A DNA stretch of 64,000 bases from Phaeosaccion multiseriatum. Its lineage: Eukaryota > Ochrophyta, other classes. Each line of letters starts with the position of its first letter. Positions within the stretch are counted from its first letter, which is position 1. The position numbers were made by a program, and so were the translations under genes. Below are positions 22,387-33,124 of the stretch, piece by piece. A model generated the notes under the pieces. It did no database searches and was not told the origin of the DNA. It saw only the letters and a list, made by a program, of their open reading frames with translations. The stretch covers positions 3,906,001-3,970,000 of the forward strand of contig OZ218953.1 of assembly GCA_965112735.1 (NCBI GenBank), in the 5' to 3' direction.

Positions 22387-22509
22387 CTCTTACCATGGCG
22401 TTGTTGTTTGTTCGTTGTTGTTTTCGTTTTCGTTTGTTGTTTTGTTCAAGAACGCAACGACTTTTTGGATGGACGGCGGACGGCACCCGATGCCCCTGGA
22501 CGAAAAAAC

Positions 22510-22523
22510 TTGAAACTGAAACT
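22510..22523 (+). promoter_or_regulatory. AAACTGAAAC promoter-like motif (copy 2)
   Basis: TTGAAACTGAAACT, ending about 78 bp upstream of the RAD5-like ATG at 22602 and in its orientation. Preceded by an A-run. Confidence 0.45.
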
Positions 22524-22601
22524 AAACAAAAAAATGTTTGAATTTCTCTCGCGACCCACCCTTTGCCTGTCCTCTTTTCGCTTTGCCGCCCTTCCCTGCC
22601 C

Positions 22602-25600
22602 ATGCTGGGGGCCAAGCTGGACCAGCTGAGGGCATTCGGACTCAAGGACACTGACTTCGTCCTCGAGGCGCTGCTGAAAGGGGCGGATTTCGATGTGCAG
22701 GTAGGTTTCGATGAGAGAAAGGGGGGGGGGGAGCAAGACCTTCACTCTTCTCCCTCTCTCCCCCCCGCACCTCTACGCGCAGCGCGCACTGAACCACTAT
22801 TATGAGCGAGGACCGCCGGCAGCTCCGGTCTCTACCACAGCCGGACAGCAGCCGAAGCAGAAGCAGACGCAGCAGAAGCAGCGACAAGCCTCCGCGCTCG
22901 TCTCTGTACCCCAGAACAAGGACCCACCTGTTAGGAGTAAGGCGCGTGCTAAACCGTCCACGCCTCTGCCATCATCGAGGTCGTCATCCTCTACTCCGAT
23001 TACTCCCAGTAGCAACGGTGTCAAGGTAGGTTGGCCCCTTTGGAGGGGGTTGGCGGGGCGTGGCGATGCGGTGGAGAGCAGCAGCAGCAGCAGCAGCAGG
23101 AGTTAAGCGCTTGCCTGCTTCGCCTGGTCGTGTTGCTTTCTCAGACTCAGCGGTCTCCTGTTGCTGCGCCGGAGGGCTGGCCGAAGCTGGTCGGGCAGCA
23201 GCTCATTGGAGATGCCTATGTGATCCGAGGCGGGCGGGGCCTCAAGGGTCAGGAGGGTAAGTAGGAACGTTTCATCTCCTATCCTCTCTCTTACCTTGTC
23301 TTCTACCCGGGGAAGTAGGAACGTTTCATCTCCTGCTCTCTCTCTCTCTCTCTCTTACCCTCTCTCAGTAATTGAGCTGCACTGTGAAGGAGAAGACACA
23401 CGAGGTGAGAAACCAAAGGATCGAAAAACGACACGTCGGTCCCTTCCTCCTCCCGAGTTAACTCCCTTTTCCTTGTTTTTTTTCTCTCTACGACAGGCCG
23501 GAAGCGCGGTAAGCAGGCCCTCGCCTCTTCGAGCGGCGCCAACGGCAAGGGCGACAGCAAGGGCAAGGGCAAGAGCAAGACGTTGCGCCCCTCCCCCTTT
23601 GGCACTTCGGGAGGAAAGAAGAGGCCCAGGGGCGGAAGTGTGCGCTTCGCCACCCTCGACGGCCGCATCGAGGGGCGCCTCCCCGACCGCCTCAGCTGCT
23701 TCCTCTCGCCCCTCATGGCACGGGGTTGCCTGCGACTCACGGCCGCGGCTTGCGAGTCTGGCCCTGGGCCGTTGCAGACCTTTGAGAAAGTGTACCTGAT
23801 GATTCGTGTTGAGGTGTACCCGACTCTGTTCGACGACATAAGCGAGGAGCTGGAGCCGGCGCTGCGAGACAATGCCTTTGTGCTCCTGCAGTTCGCTAGG
23901 ACGGGCGTCGTGGAGATTCGAGCGTCGCCTCCCTCCACAGGCACTTCTGCTCCTCCTTCCCCTCCTGCTGCTGTTGCTGCTGGCGGAACCGAGAAGAGTA
24001 GTGGGAAGGGCACCGCTGTCGCCCATATCACTAGCAGCGGGAGCAACAACGCGGACAAGGGGACATCGGTGGGAGAGAGTGCCGAGGAGGCTGCGGCACC
24101 AGCAGAGGTAGACGAGGACGATGTCAATGACATTTACGCCGCCGAGGAGAAGAGATCTGTGGTCGCTGTGGCGGCGCTTCCGGAGGCAGTGGATCCCCCC
24201 CTCCTGCGAGGCATCGTGTTGCGGCGCTACCAGCGGCAAGCCCTGCGCTGGATGTTGCAGAGGGAGAAGAAGAGGTTGATCAGCAAGGGAAGGTCAGGAC
24301 TGGACCTGGACTCACTGCTCAAGAAGAGAGGGGGGGATGACTGGGGGAAGGAAGAGGAGGAAGACGAGGAAGACGAGGACGAGGAGGTGGGACATGAAGC
24401 CCCACCGCAAGAGGAAGCTTTGTCTTCGTCTGCAGGGGTCACGACCCACCTTCGCGCCGGCTGCGTCGTGGTGGAGAGAAGAACCAAGCCCTCACGGATA
24501 CATGCTCTGTGGGAGCGAGGCCACATGGTGAGTGGTGCGTGATGAGGAGCAAGACTTGTTGCCTGTTGCCTTCTCTTTCAGCCGCCTCCTGGTCTTGCGC
24601 GAGCGAGCCCATTTTCCGCCGCACCTTATACTGAAAGCAGTCATCTGTTGCCACGCATCCCGCCCCTGTCTCTCTGTCCTCCTCAGGCAACCCTACACCC
24701 TTTCGGTGTCCAAGACGCCGATCTGCAACAGGAGCAAGAGCGAGGGGGCGGCGCGGAGGAGCTCTCAGGTTCGATTGAGTTCTTTGTCAATCCCTTCTCA
24801 CGGTCCTACCAGCTGCACCCCCCCCCCCCCGCGGAGATGTGCCGAGGCGGCTTGCTGTGCGACACCATGGGGATGGGCAAAACCATCATGTTGCTCTCGC
24901 TTCTCCTCATGGACAAGGAGCACAAGAGGGCAAATGAGGATGCTGAGGCGGCGGGGCGAGCCGCTGGTGGCAGCAGCTCTTCCCCACAGTTACGGAAGGA
25001 GGAGGGAGGGGGAGACTCTCCTCCCGCTGTACCTGCCTCAGCTTACTCTGCGCCGCTCGTGGAGGTGCGGGGAGGGTCTCTGTCTGGCGGTGGGACTGAC
25101 AGAGCTCATCGGGCAGGCGGCGAGAGCAGCGAAGAGGTACTGGTGATTGACAGCGATAGCGACTTCGAGGTGGAGGAGCAGAGTGGAAAGAAGAGAGAGA
25201 GGGGCGTGGAGACGGGAGGCAGCGCGAAGGAGGAAACGAAGAGAGCGCACCGGCACGAGGAGGAGAGAATGAGTAGCCCCCGACTGGAGGGGCAGAGGAG
25301 AGGCAGTAGGAAGAGGCAGAGGACAAAGACGGAACCGGAGAGGGATGTGCAAGAGGAGGAGGAGGAGGAGGAGGAGGAGGAGGAGGATAGCGATGACGAT
25401 GACTGCTTCGAGGAATCTCAAGAGGAGAGCGAGCACGACGACGCTGACGAGGACTATAGCGAGGAGAGGGTGAGCGCGTCCAAATCCAAGAAGAGGCGTC
25501 GGCCTTCTTGTGGGGCGTCGGCCAAAAGAAACGGCAAAGGGAAGAGCAAGGCCATGCAACGACGCGCTTTGGGGCGGGGGGGGGGGGGGGCGCCGTCAAG

Positions 25601-27282
25601 CGAGCAGTCCATAAGAGGACCCAGGGCCATGCCCTACACCGACAGCAGCAGGGCGATGAAGAGTGATGCCGCACAGGGCGAGGCCATCGGGACCTTGGTG
25701 GTGTGCCCCATGTCCATCCTCATGCAATGGGAGGAGGAGCTTCTCAGTCGGTCCAAGCCCGGTGCTCTCTCTGTGCTCGTCTATTATGGACAAGATCGTT
25801 GCAGGCTCCGTTCGACTCTCCTGCGGTACGACGCGGTGCTGACGACCTATGGGACTCTCTGTAGCGAGCTGCAGCAGCTCGAGGCGGCAGGCCCGGGGGT
25901 GTACTTTAAAGACGGCACAGCAAGCCTGTCGGACATGCTGGCCCTGGCGGATGATGTGGAGAGGGTACGGAGGGGCGGGGCGAAAGGGTTCCAGAGCACC
26001 AGTAGCAGCAGCAGCAGCAGCAGCAGGAGAGGTGGAGCAGCCAAGATACCGAAGAAGGGCCTGTTCAGTATGTACTGGCGAAGAGTAATCCTGGACGAGG
26101 CACACGTCATCAAGAATCAGAGCACGGGCCGAGCGAGGGCGGCATGCGGTCTCGCGGCCAAGGCGAGATGGTGTGTGACGGGGACCCCCATTCAAAACAG
26201 CTTTGAAGACATCTTTACACTTATTCGCTTCATCCGACACGAACCATGGAAGGACCCGACGTGGTGGCGCAAGGTCATCTCCGAGCCCTATGAGCGCGGA
26301 GACAAGGAAGCCGTGCAGCGCCTCAAGCTTGTCCTCAGCGCCATCATGCTGCGGCGCACCAAGGACACCCTCGACGAGTTCGGTAAACCCATCTTGACGC
26401 TGCCCCCCAAGACGATGCAGGACGTGCAGCTGGACTTCTCCCCCGCGGAGAAAGACTTTTATCAAGGCCTCCGGAAGCGCTCCAAGATTGAGTTTGAGGG
26501 CTTCCGGGCCTCCGGCAACCTGAGCAGCAAGTACGTGGCCATCTTCGCGATTGTCATGAAGTTGCGCCAGGCCTGCAATCACCCCTTCCTTGCCCTCGGC
26601 CGAGGCACGGACAACGGGGGCAAACCCGCCATCTTTGCGGGCCAAGCCCAGAGTGGCGGGGCGGGCGACAAGGACCAAGCATCAGGGAAGAGGGCAAGCG
26701 CCAAGTCGGGCGGGGGCAGCAGCAGCAGCAAACACGGGGCAGGGGGCGACGAAGTCGATGTGAGAGACGCCGAAGCTGAGGTGGACAGCGGAGTGGTACC
26801 CACGCCTCTGTATATCCAAGAGCTCTATCAGAGGTTCGAGACGAGAGCAGGGAGGTCCCAGGACCAGCCGCAGATCTCGGCCCTAGCAGGGGGCAAAGGG
26901 GGCTTTGGAGATAGCCCAAGGAAGGGTGGCAAAGCGAGCCCGAGAGGAAGCGGCAGCAACGCCGCCAGCAGCCAAAGCTATGGGAAAGCCTTTGTTGACA
27001 AGGTGTGTCCGTCACTGCGAGCGAGCACTCGTGAGCCAATCAATTCCCTTGCTCGCCGATCGCTCTCCCTCGTACCTCCTACCCGCAATCCTAACCACAC
27101 ATCTTCCTGTCTGCCTGTCTCTCTCCCTCCCTCTTTCTCTCCCTCTCCTGTGTAGGTGGCCGAGGAGCTGCAAATGCAAGGCGGCGTGGAGAGCAAGGAG
27201 TGAGTCTTTCTATACCCTTTGCCCACCGGTCGCTTTCCCTCCTCCACTCCTACCCACAATTCTCACCACTCATCTTCCTGCT

Positions 27283-27315
<33 letters not shown>

Positions 27316-28429
27316 TGTATAGGTGCCCTGTGTGCCTGGAGCCCCCGACCCGCCGCCCCGTCCTCACGCCGTGTGCGCACCTCCTGTGCTACCGCTGCTT
27401 GATGGACTGCCTGCGGAAGGAGGCCTCTTGCCCGGTGTGCCGAGAGCCGATGGAAGAGCATGAGGTGATCGAGATGGAGAGAAGCAGCGGTGGCAGTAGC
27501 GCCATCGAGTACAAGGAGGAGGAGAGGGGCGAGGGGGGCCCTGGCCGAAGGAAAGGGGAGGCAGGGGCCGCCTCGGCTGCTTCGGGAAAGCAGCTGCCAG
27601 GGCTGAAGGGGCTCAAGCAGAGCTGGATCGGCAGCACCAAAAGTGAGTGAATGAGAGTGTGTGTGAGTGAGAGTGTGAGTGAGTGAGTGAGTGTGTGAGT
27701 GATAAGTGAGTGAGCGGAGGTGTGAGTGAGGGAGTAAGTGAGGGAGTGAGTGAATGAGTGAGTGAGTGAGTGAGTGAGTGAGTGAGTGAGTGTCGGAGCA
27801 TGTGCGTGAGTGAGTGCGTGTGTGAGTGTGTGCTTGCGTAAGTGAGTCTCCGACCTTCATCAGCTGCAATGTTCAAGCACTTGCTCAACTCTCTCCCTCT
27901 TCCTCTCATGTGCACAGTGAACAAGCTGCTAGAGATTCTGGAGCACATGGAGAGAGAGGACGACTCGGCCAAGGCTGTCATCTTCTCCCAATGGACATAC
28001 ATGTTGGATCTCGTCTCTGTGGCTCTCTCCAAGGAGAACTGGACCTACCAGCGGCTGGACGGCTCCATGACGCAGCCAAAGCGTGAGCTGGCCTTGAAGC
28101 AGTTCGCCGAGCCCAAGGGGCGAACCAAGCTTCTCCTCGTCTCGCTGCACGCGGGCGGGGTCGGACTCAACCTCGTATCGGCGTCGACAGTCGTATTGAT
28201 GGATATGTGGTGGAATCCTCAGGTCGAGTCCCAGGCGATCGATCGCGTCCACAGGTTGGGCCAGACCCGCCCTGTCAAAGTGTTCCGCCTGATGGTCAAG
28301 GGCACAGTGGAAGATCAGATGCTGGTTCTTCAAGAGAAGAAGGCGGGGCTTGCCAAGAACGCGCTGGAGGACGGACGCACGGCAGACAACGGCGTGAAGC
28401 TTGCAGACCTCGTCAAGTTCTTCGAGTGA
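22602..28429 (+). CDS. RAD5/HLTF-like SNF2 helicase with internal RING finger
   Basis: Nine exons: 22602-22700, 22783-23025, 23145-23256, 23369-23404, 23497-24527, 24687-27002, 27156-27199, 27323-27642 and 27918-28429. They total 4713 nt, 1570 aa. A UBA-like helical segment opens the protein ('LDQLRAFGLKDTDFVLEALL'). A region resembling the HIRAN/RAD5 N-part follows, then a SNF2 core: Walker A in CDTMGMGKTIM near 567, DEAH near 978, 'VTGTPIQNS' and motif VI in HRLGQTRP near 1509. A C3HC4 RING (CPVC...CAHLLCYRC...CPVC, about 1294-1333) lies between the two helicase lobes, the hallmark of RAD5/RAD16/HLTF E3 ligases. It probably acts in nuclear DNA-damage tolerance or chromatin remodelling. A long acidic/Lys-rich insert splits lobe 1 after Walker A. 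Confidence 0.9.
27645..27815 (+). repeat. (GTGA)n tract starting at a 5' splice site
   Basis: Imperfect GTGAGTGA tetramers from the donor of exon 8 of the RAD5-like gene (27643) through much of the intron. Many units are themselves GTGAGT donor consensus. Confidence 0.9.
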
Positions 28430-28530
28430 AGCCGTCGCCCTTTGACCCTTTGGTGCCATCCCCTGACGCACTATCGCCCACATTCTCGAGTGCGCTGTCG
28501 GGCCCCGGGGGGGCCGATAGCGGATAGCGT

Positions 28531-28546
28531 GCCGGTTGGCGCCGGC
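28531..28546 (+). repeat. GCCGG(T)TGGCGCCGGC element, copy 1
   Basis: GCCGGTTGGCGCCGGC flanked on both sides by the direct repeat GCGATAGCGGATAG-type words (28515-28528 and 28545-28558). The 16-mer recurs with one difference at 49225 and 49316. Position is between the RAD5-like gene and threonine aldolase. Confidence 0.6.
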
Positions 28547-28615
28547 GATAGCGGATAGTGTATCAGGGGTCGACCATCATCCCTGTGAAAGTCAGCGCCC
28601 AGCCAGAGCGAGAAA

Positions 28616-28627
28616 AAACTGAAACTG
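28616..28627 (+). promoter_or_regulatory. AAACTGAAAC promoter-like motif (copy 3)
   Basis: AAACTGAAACTG, about 100 bp upstream of the threonine aldolase ATG (28727), same orientation. It follows an A-run, as does copy 2. Confidence 0.45.
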
Positions 28628-28726
28628 CTGAATCACCAACACGTGCACTTCACCACCGAGCTCCACCATCTTTTTTTCTTTTTTTTTAAGAGCAGAGCTC
28701 TACACCTCTTTGAGGGTTCTTTCACG

Positions 28727-29230
28727 ATGGGCTTTACAAGAGCCTGTCTTTCTGCTGTGAGGAGACCCCTGTCTTCCATTTCCCGTCGATGCCCTCTTGC
28801 TGAGTCAAAACAACAATTTCACAGTCCTCCCGCCTCCGAGAAGGTTGACCTAAGGTCAGACACCATAACTTTGCCAAGCGAGAGGATGAGGAGGGCAATG
28901 GCAAATGCGAAGGTTGGGGATGATGTGTTCGGTGAAGATCCCACGGTGAAGGAGCTCGAGAGAGCAGGGGCTGAGCTTATGGGGAAAGAGGCTGCTATCT
29001 TCGTTCCGTCTGGAGGGATGGCCAACCTTATCGGCATCGGCGTTCATTGCCAGGGAGGGCGTGGGGAAGAGCTCATTTGTGGTCGAGACTCCCACGTCTA
29101 CCTTTGGGAAGGAGGAGCCGCAAGCGGTGAGGGGGGAACAGGACGGAAGGAGCTTCGTGTATAGGGCAGCTTCTGAAATCTTCTTCCTGGTTTGCATGCT
29201 CCTTCTCCTCTCTGCTGCTATTGGTGTTGG

Positions 29231-29270
<40 letters not shown>

Positions 29271-30924
29271 ATTGTTGTTGTTGTTCTTTGTTGGTTGGTA
29301 TTGGTGTTGTCGTTGCCAGCCTTCTTGGGTGTGTCGTACATGTGCTTGCCAAATCAGCTGGATGGGACCATCTCGGTGGATCATTTAGAAGCCTCGATCC
29401 GCCCTATCGATGCCCATTGTCCGCGCTCCACTCTTCTATGTCTTGAGGTGAGCCTCTTTCCAAAGGAAGGGAAGGAGATAATTCCCAGAACATGGCAGCT
29501 TAGCAGTGAGCAGTTTAGATGAGTCCACCAGCTACAGCTGGCTTCCTGACGTTCTAGTCCCCGAGACTACAACCCCTCGCAGTCTGTAGCCTTCTCTCAC
29601 CCTCTTGTGTGTCGCTACTCCCCCGACTTGACCACCCTGCCCACCCCCCCTCCATCTCTCTCTAGAACACGCACAACATGCGAGGCGGGAGAGCGCTGAC
29701 CAAGGAGTACACGGAACAAGTGAGCGAAACTGCTCGGGAGCTGGGGCTGAAAGTTCACATCGACGGTACGTTAAGGAGGAGCGGATGAGCAGGGTTGAGC
29801 ACCTGCCAGCCACTGGAGTCACACACCATGAGCTGCAGCGTCACTCCTTTGGGCTTGTACTTGACCACATGCAACCTTCCCCTCCCCCCATGCCTGCCTG
29901 CACCCCCCTCCTTCCTCTCATCTCCTCTGCCGGTAGGAGCGCGTATTCTGAACAGCTCTGTGGCCTTGGGTGTGTCTCCTGCGGACCTCGCCGCCCCCGC
30001 TGACACTGTATCCGTCTGCCTCAGCAAGGGGCTCGGCGCTCCCGTGGGCTCCCTGCTGGTGGGAGGTAAGACAATGGGAGGAGATAGGCAGACCAGAATC
30101 TACGCTTCCTCCTTGGGTTATCATGGCTGCTGATTATTGGCACAAACATGAACCCTCTATTGTCCCTTCGTCGATTGCTCTTCTTCCTGTGAACTCAGCG
30201 GAGAGCCACATGGCACACGCGCGGTACCTGCGCAAGGCTCTGGGAGGGGGGTGGCGCCAGGCCGGAGTCATCGCCGCTGCCGGCCTTGAGTCCCTCAATA
30301 ACGTGGAGAGACTGCAGGAGGACCACAGAAACGCGAAGCTGCTCGCAGGTGGGTTTGCGGGGGAGGCGGGCAAATGAGGTTCCCCAAAGACACCACGCTG
30401 TCAAGCGACTGAGTGGAGAGTTGTTCTCATCGTCGAGGACCTTTGGTTGGCTGGCTGGCTGATGGTAGTGAGTGGTTCATCCCTCTTCCCTCCCCATCTT
30501 CTTCAGAGGGCTTGGCCCGTATCCCCGGCATCGTGTTGGACCCTGCTGCTGTGCACACCAACATTGTGTACTTCGACGTGTGCAGAGAGAGCATGAGCCC
30601 TTCTGCCCTGGCGGGAACGCTGGAGAAGCGGCACGGCGTGCTCATCGGGGCTCACTACGGGCCGAGTACGTGTAGAGCGGTTACGCACCTCGATGTATCC
30701 ACAGCAATGGTGAGAGAGCGAGTGTGTGAGTGTGTGTGAGAGAGAGTGAGAAGAGAAGTGGGCCAAGCAGGTGCGAATCCCTCTGGGTGGATGGACGGAT
30801 GGCCTATTTTGTGCGAGTCCATTGAACCAACCTTGACGATTTGTCCGATTTCTCGTCGGATTGTATGCAGACGGAGGCCGCTGTGAAGGCCGTGAGAGAT
30901 GTCATGGAGTCCACACAGCGATAG
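28727..30924 (+). CDS. L-threonine / L-allo-threonine aldolase
   Basis: Seven exons: 28727-29126, 29320-29447, 29666-29765, 29937-30065, 30199-30348, 30507-30709 and 30871-30924. They total 1164 nt, 387 aa. Family blocks are all present: '[12 protein letters not shown]', '[15 protein letters not shown]', '[11 protein letters not shown]', '[13 protein letters not shown]', 'VHIDGARI' and '[19 protein letters not shown]', where the Lys after CLS binds pyridoxal phosphate. It cleaves threonine to glycine and acetaldehyde. The first 30 residues (Arg-rich, no acids, '[10 protein letters not shown]') look like a mitochondrial presequence. Intron 1 carries a (GTT)n tract near 29229-29285. The last exon is only 54 bp and ends DVMESTQR. 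Confidence 0.93.
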
Positions 30925-30954
30925 CTTGCGCGGGCGGCTGACAGACTGGCTGTT

Positions 30955-30994
30955 AGACAGACGGACAGGCAGACGGACAGGCAGACAGACAGAC

Positions 30995-31042
<48 letters not shown>
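30955..31042 (+). repeat. (ACAG)n microsatellite
   Basis: About 88 bp of ACAG units, first imperfect (ACGGACAGGC) and then pure, 30 bp after the threonine aldolase stop. Same unit as the giant array at 61771. Confidence 0.95.
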
Positions 31043-31045
<3 letters not shown>

Positions 31046-31452
31046 AAGGAGACACAGAGATGTCGCCTTCAGTATGCCCTCAGTGTGCCTGCCAATGGTG
31101 GATTTACGATCTCCAGAGGGAAGAGAGCGAGTGAACGACAGCCACAGAGCTCCCAGTGTCGAACAGCTCGAAACAGCCGGCTCCTGCTGCATCATCTCCT
31201 GTCGGGAGGGGATTCCTGCGAGCTGAGGCAGGGCGGTGGAGAGCCGTACAAAGAAGCAGCCTCGCCAAAGGCGGGCAGTTGAGGCTTGGCTCTCTGAGGA
31301 GGGGCAGCGCTCCAAGCATCAGAGCAGCGCCTATGGAATTGGACCTGCAGCGAGGCCGCTGGGCTGAGGTGAGAATGACGCCTACAGACGCTTGTGCGTG
31401 CAACGGAACACTAGCCGTCTCGTTATCGCCAGTAGCCGTCTCGTTGTTGTCG

Positions 31453-31602
31453 GCTCCAGACTGGACTATTGGCCTAGGCCTAGAGACGAAATTCGGCCGG
31501 CCTGACTAGGGGGGCGGTAGGCCCCCGGCGTAGGCCTAGAGGGGGCCACAGGCCTAGGCCTAGGCATATTTTCGGCGCAGCCCCCCCGGCCTAGGCCTAT
31601 GG
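31453..31602 (+). repeat. Interspersed AGGCCTAGGCC-type repeat, copy B
   Basis: Counterpart of 3534-3645. Contains GCTCCAGACTGG, GAGACGAAATTCGGCCGGCC, AGGCCCCCGG and GGCGCAGCCCCCCCGGCCTA, with extra AGGCCTAGGCC units between them. No terminal inverted repeat or target-site duplication was evident. Confidence 0.75.
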
Positions 31603-31814
31603 TTAGGGTTGAAGAAAAGACCGAGAGAGAGGTCATGGACATGCCCCGAGTGCGCGTGCGCGGTGGGTTGGCCGGATCCTCAAACAGCGACTGCGAAATC
31701 GAATCACCAACTACTCCCCTTTCCTCTTTCCTATTATTGAGTCAATAAAACACTTTCCGGCCGTGCTTCCCTCTCTTATGCTTCCTCTCTCCTCCCAGGA
31801 TAAGCTTACATGTG

Positions 31815-33081
31815 ATGGTGTTGTTGGCCAGGGTGGCGGTGCTGCTGCTGTCTCTGATTGCAGCATCAGGCGCCGCTGCCACTGAAGAAGCTGCAATTCC
31901 CTGCTTCAACAACTGTTCGGGGCACGGAGAGTGCCGGGAGGCTACTTGCCACTGTAGCCTCGGTTACCACGGCGACGATTGTCGGCATGGTGAGCAATGA
32001 AAAGCAGTGAATGTTGCTGCCGTAGCTCCAGCTCTTCTCATGAAGGCCACGCTACTGCCGCTCCGGGTTGCTTGCTCCTCCCTCATATGTGTTGTCCTTT
32101 GCCAACCTCGCAACGCATCGCAGTGTTTTTGCAGGAAGGAGAGGCACTCATTCCCATCCTCAGCGCCGGACACTTCAACATCACCTCAGCGAACTTCTCC
32201 TCTGCCTTGTCGGAGGGCGGCGAGGAAGGGAAGAGAGAGAGCTCTTTGGTTGTCATCGTATCGTCGAGGTCGTGTCACAAGTGCATACGATTGGAGAGAG
32301 AGTATGATCAAGTGGTGAAGGCCTTTTCGTCAGACGCGACTGACCAGGTATGGCTTAGGTAAAATTACCGCTTTCTTCCACCTATTCCTCTGGTGTTGCT
32401 CTCTTCCCTTCACCCGCCCCCATTCCTGTCCGCTTTGTTCTCCTCACACCAACCACCTCTCTCTATCCTCTCTCTCTCTCTCTGCCCCTTCCCTTCCCTC
32501 CCTCTCTCTCTCTCCTCTGTCTCCTTGGTGCCCCCACTTCGTGGCCTCTACCCCGGGCAGCAGCAGCAGCAGCAGCAGCAGTGGCTCGTAAGCTTCGGCC
32601 GCGTTGATGCTGATGCAGAGGTTCCTCTGACCAAGCGCCTCTTACAAGACCCTGCCATGGCCACCCCCGCCATCCTCTTTTACAGCGGTGCGAGAAAGGG
32701 AGGCAGGAAGAAGAAGGCGGTGGGTGTACCCTACCTGGGGCGCCATAACGCCGCAGATATTGAGGAGTTCGTGCGCAAGCAGCTGGCGCCCACGGTGAGT
32801 GAGCGACAGAGCGACAGTCAATACGCCACAGCACCACAGCACCACAGCACACGCTCCCGTGTCTGAGGGTATCCACGCTTGAGCGTCGGAGATGACTGTG
32901 GGGGTAAGGACGCGGTGCATCGGGTGTAGAAGGATGGGCAGGCGGCGACGGGGTGCGGCTCAGTGCTGATTTGTGTCCTCCTCTCTTGTGTCATTTCGTT
33001 CTCTGTCTGACGCAGGTTAGACATGTGGGAGGAGTGGAGGATGTACACGCCTTCCTCGCGGATCCACGAGTGGTGGGGGTG

Positions 33082-33124
<43 letters not shown>

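Larger units (their letters stand above)
22140..22601. other. Intergenic gap with three conserved or structured elements
   Basis: 462 bp between tandem plus-strand genes. It holds the 43-bp element (22254-22296), a long-stem hairpin (22343-22386), a GTT/TTCG-rich stretch and the AAACTGAAAC motif (22512-22523), all annotated separately. No coding signal. Confidence 0.8.
30925..31814. other. Intergenic gap with ACAG array and repeat copy B
   Basis: 890 bp between two plus-strand genes, the second largest gap in the window. Contains the (ACAG)n array, repeat copy B, and a TCAATAAA word at 31740. A 100-odd codon frame at 31156-31509 has no domain and overlaps the repeat. No RNA gene seen. Confidence 0.6.

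Noticed and set aside
27270-28032. His-Ser-Leu-Thr repeat ORFs on the minus strand
   Set aside because: Reverse reading of the (GTGA)n tract and of exons of the RAD5-like gene.
31604-31616. Telomere-like GGTTAGGGTTG
   Set aside because: Only about one and a half units; similar single words occur at 9548 and 17787. Not an interstitial telomere array.
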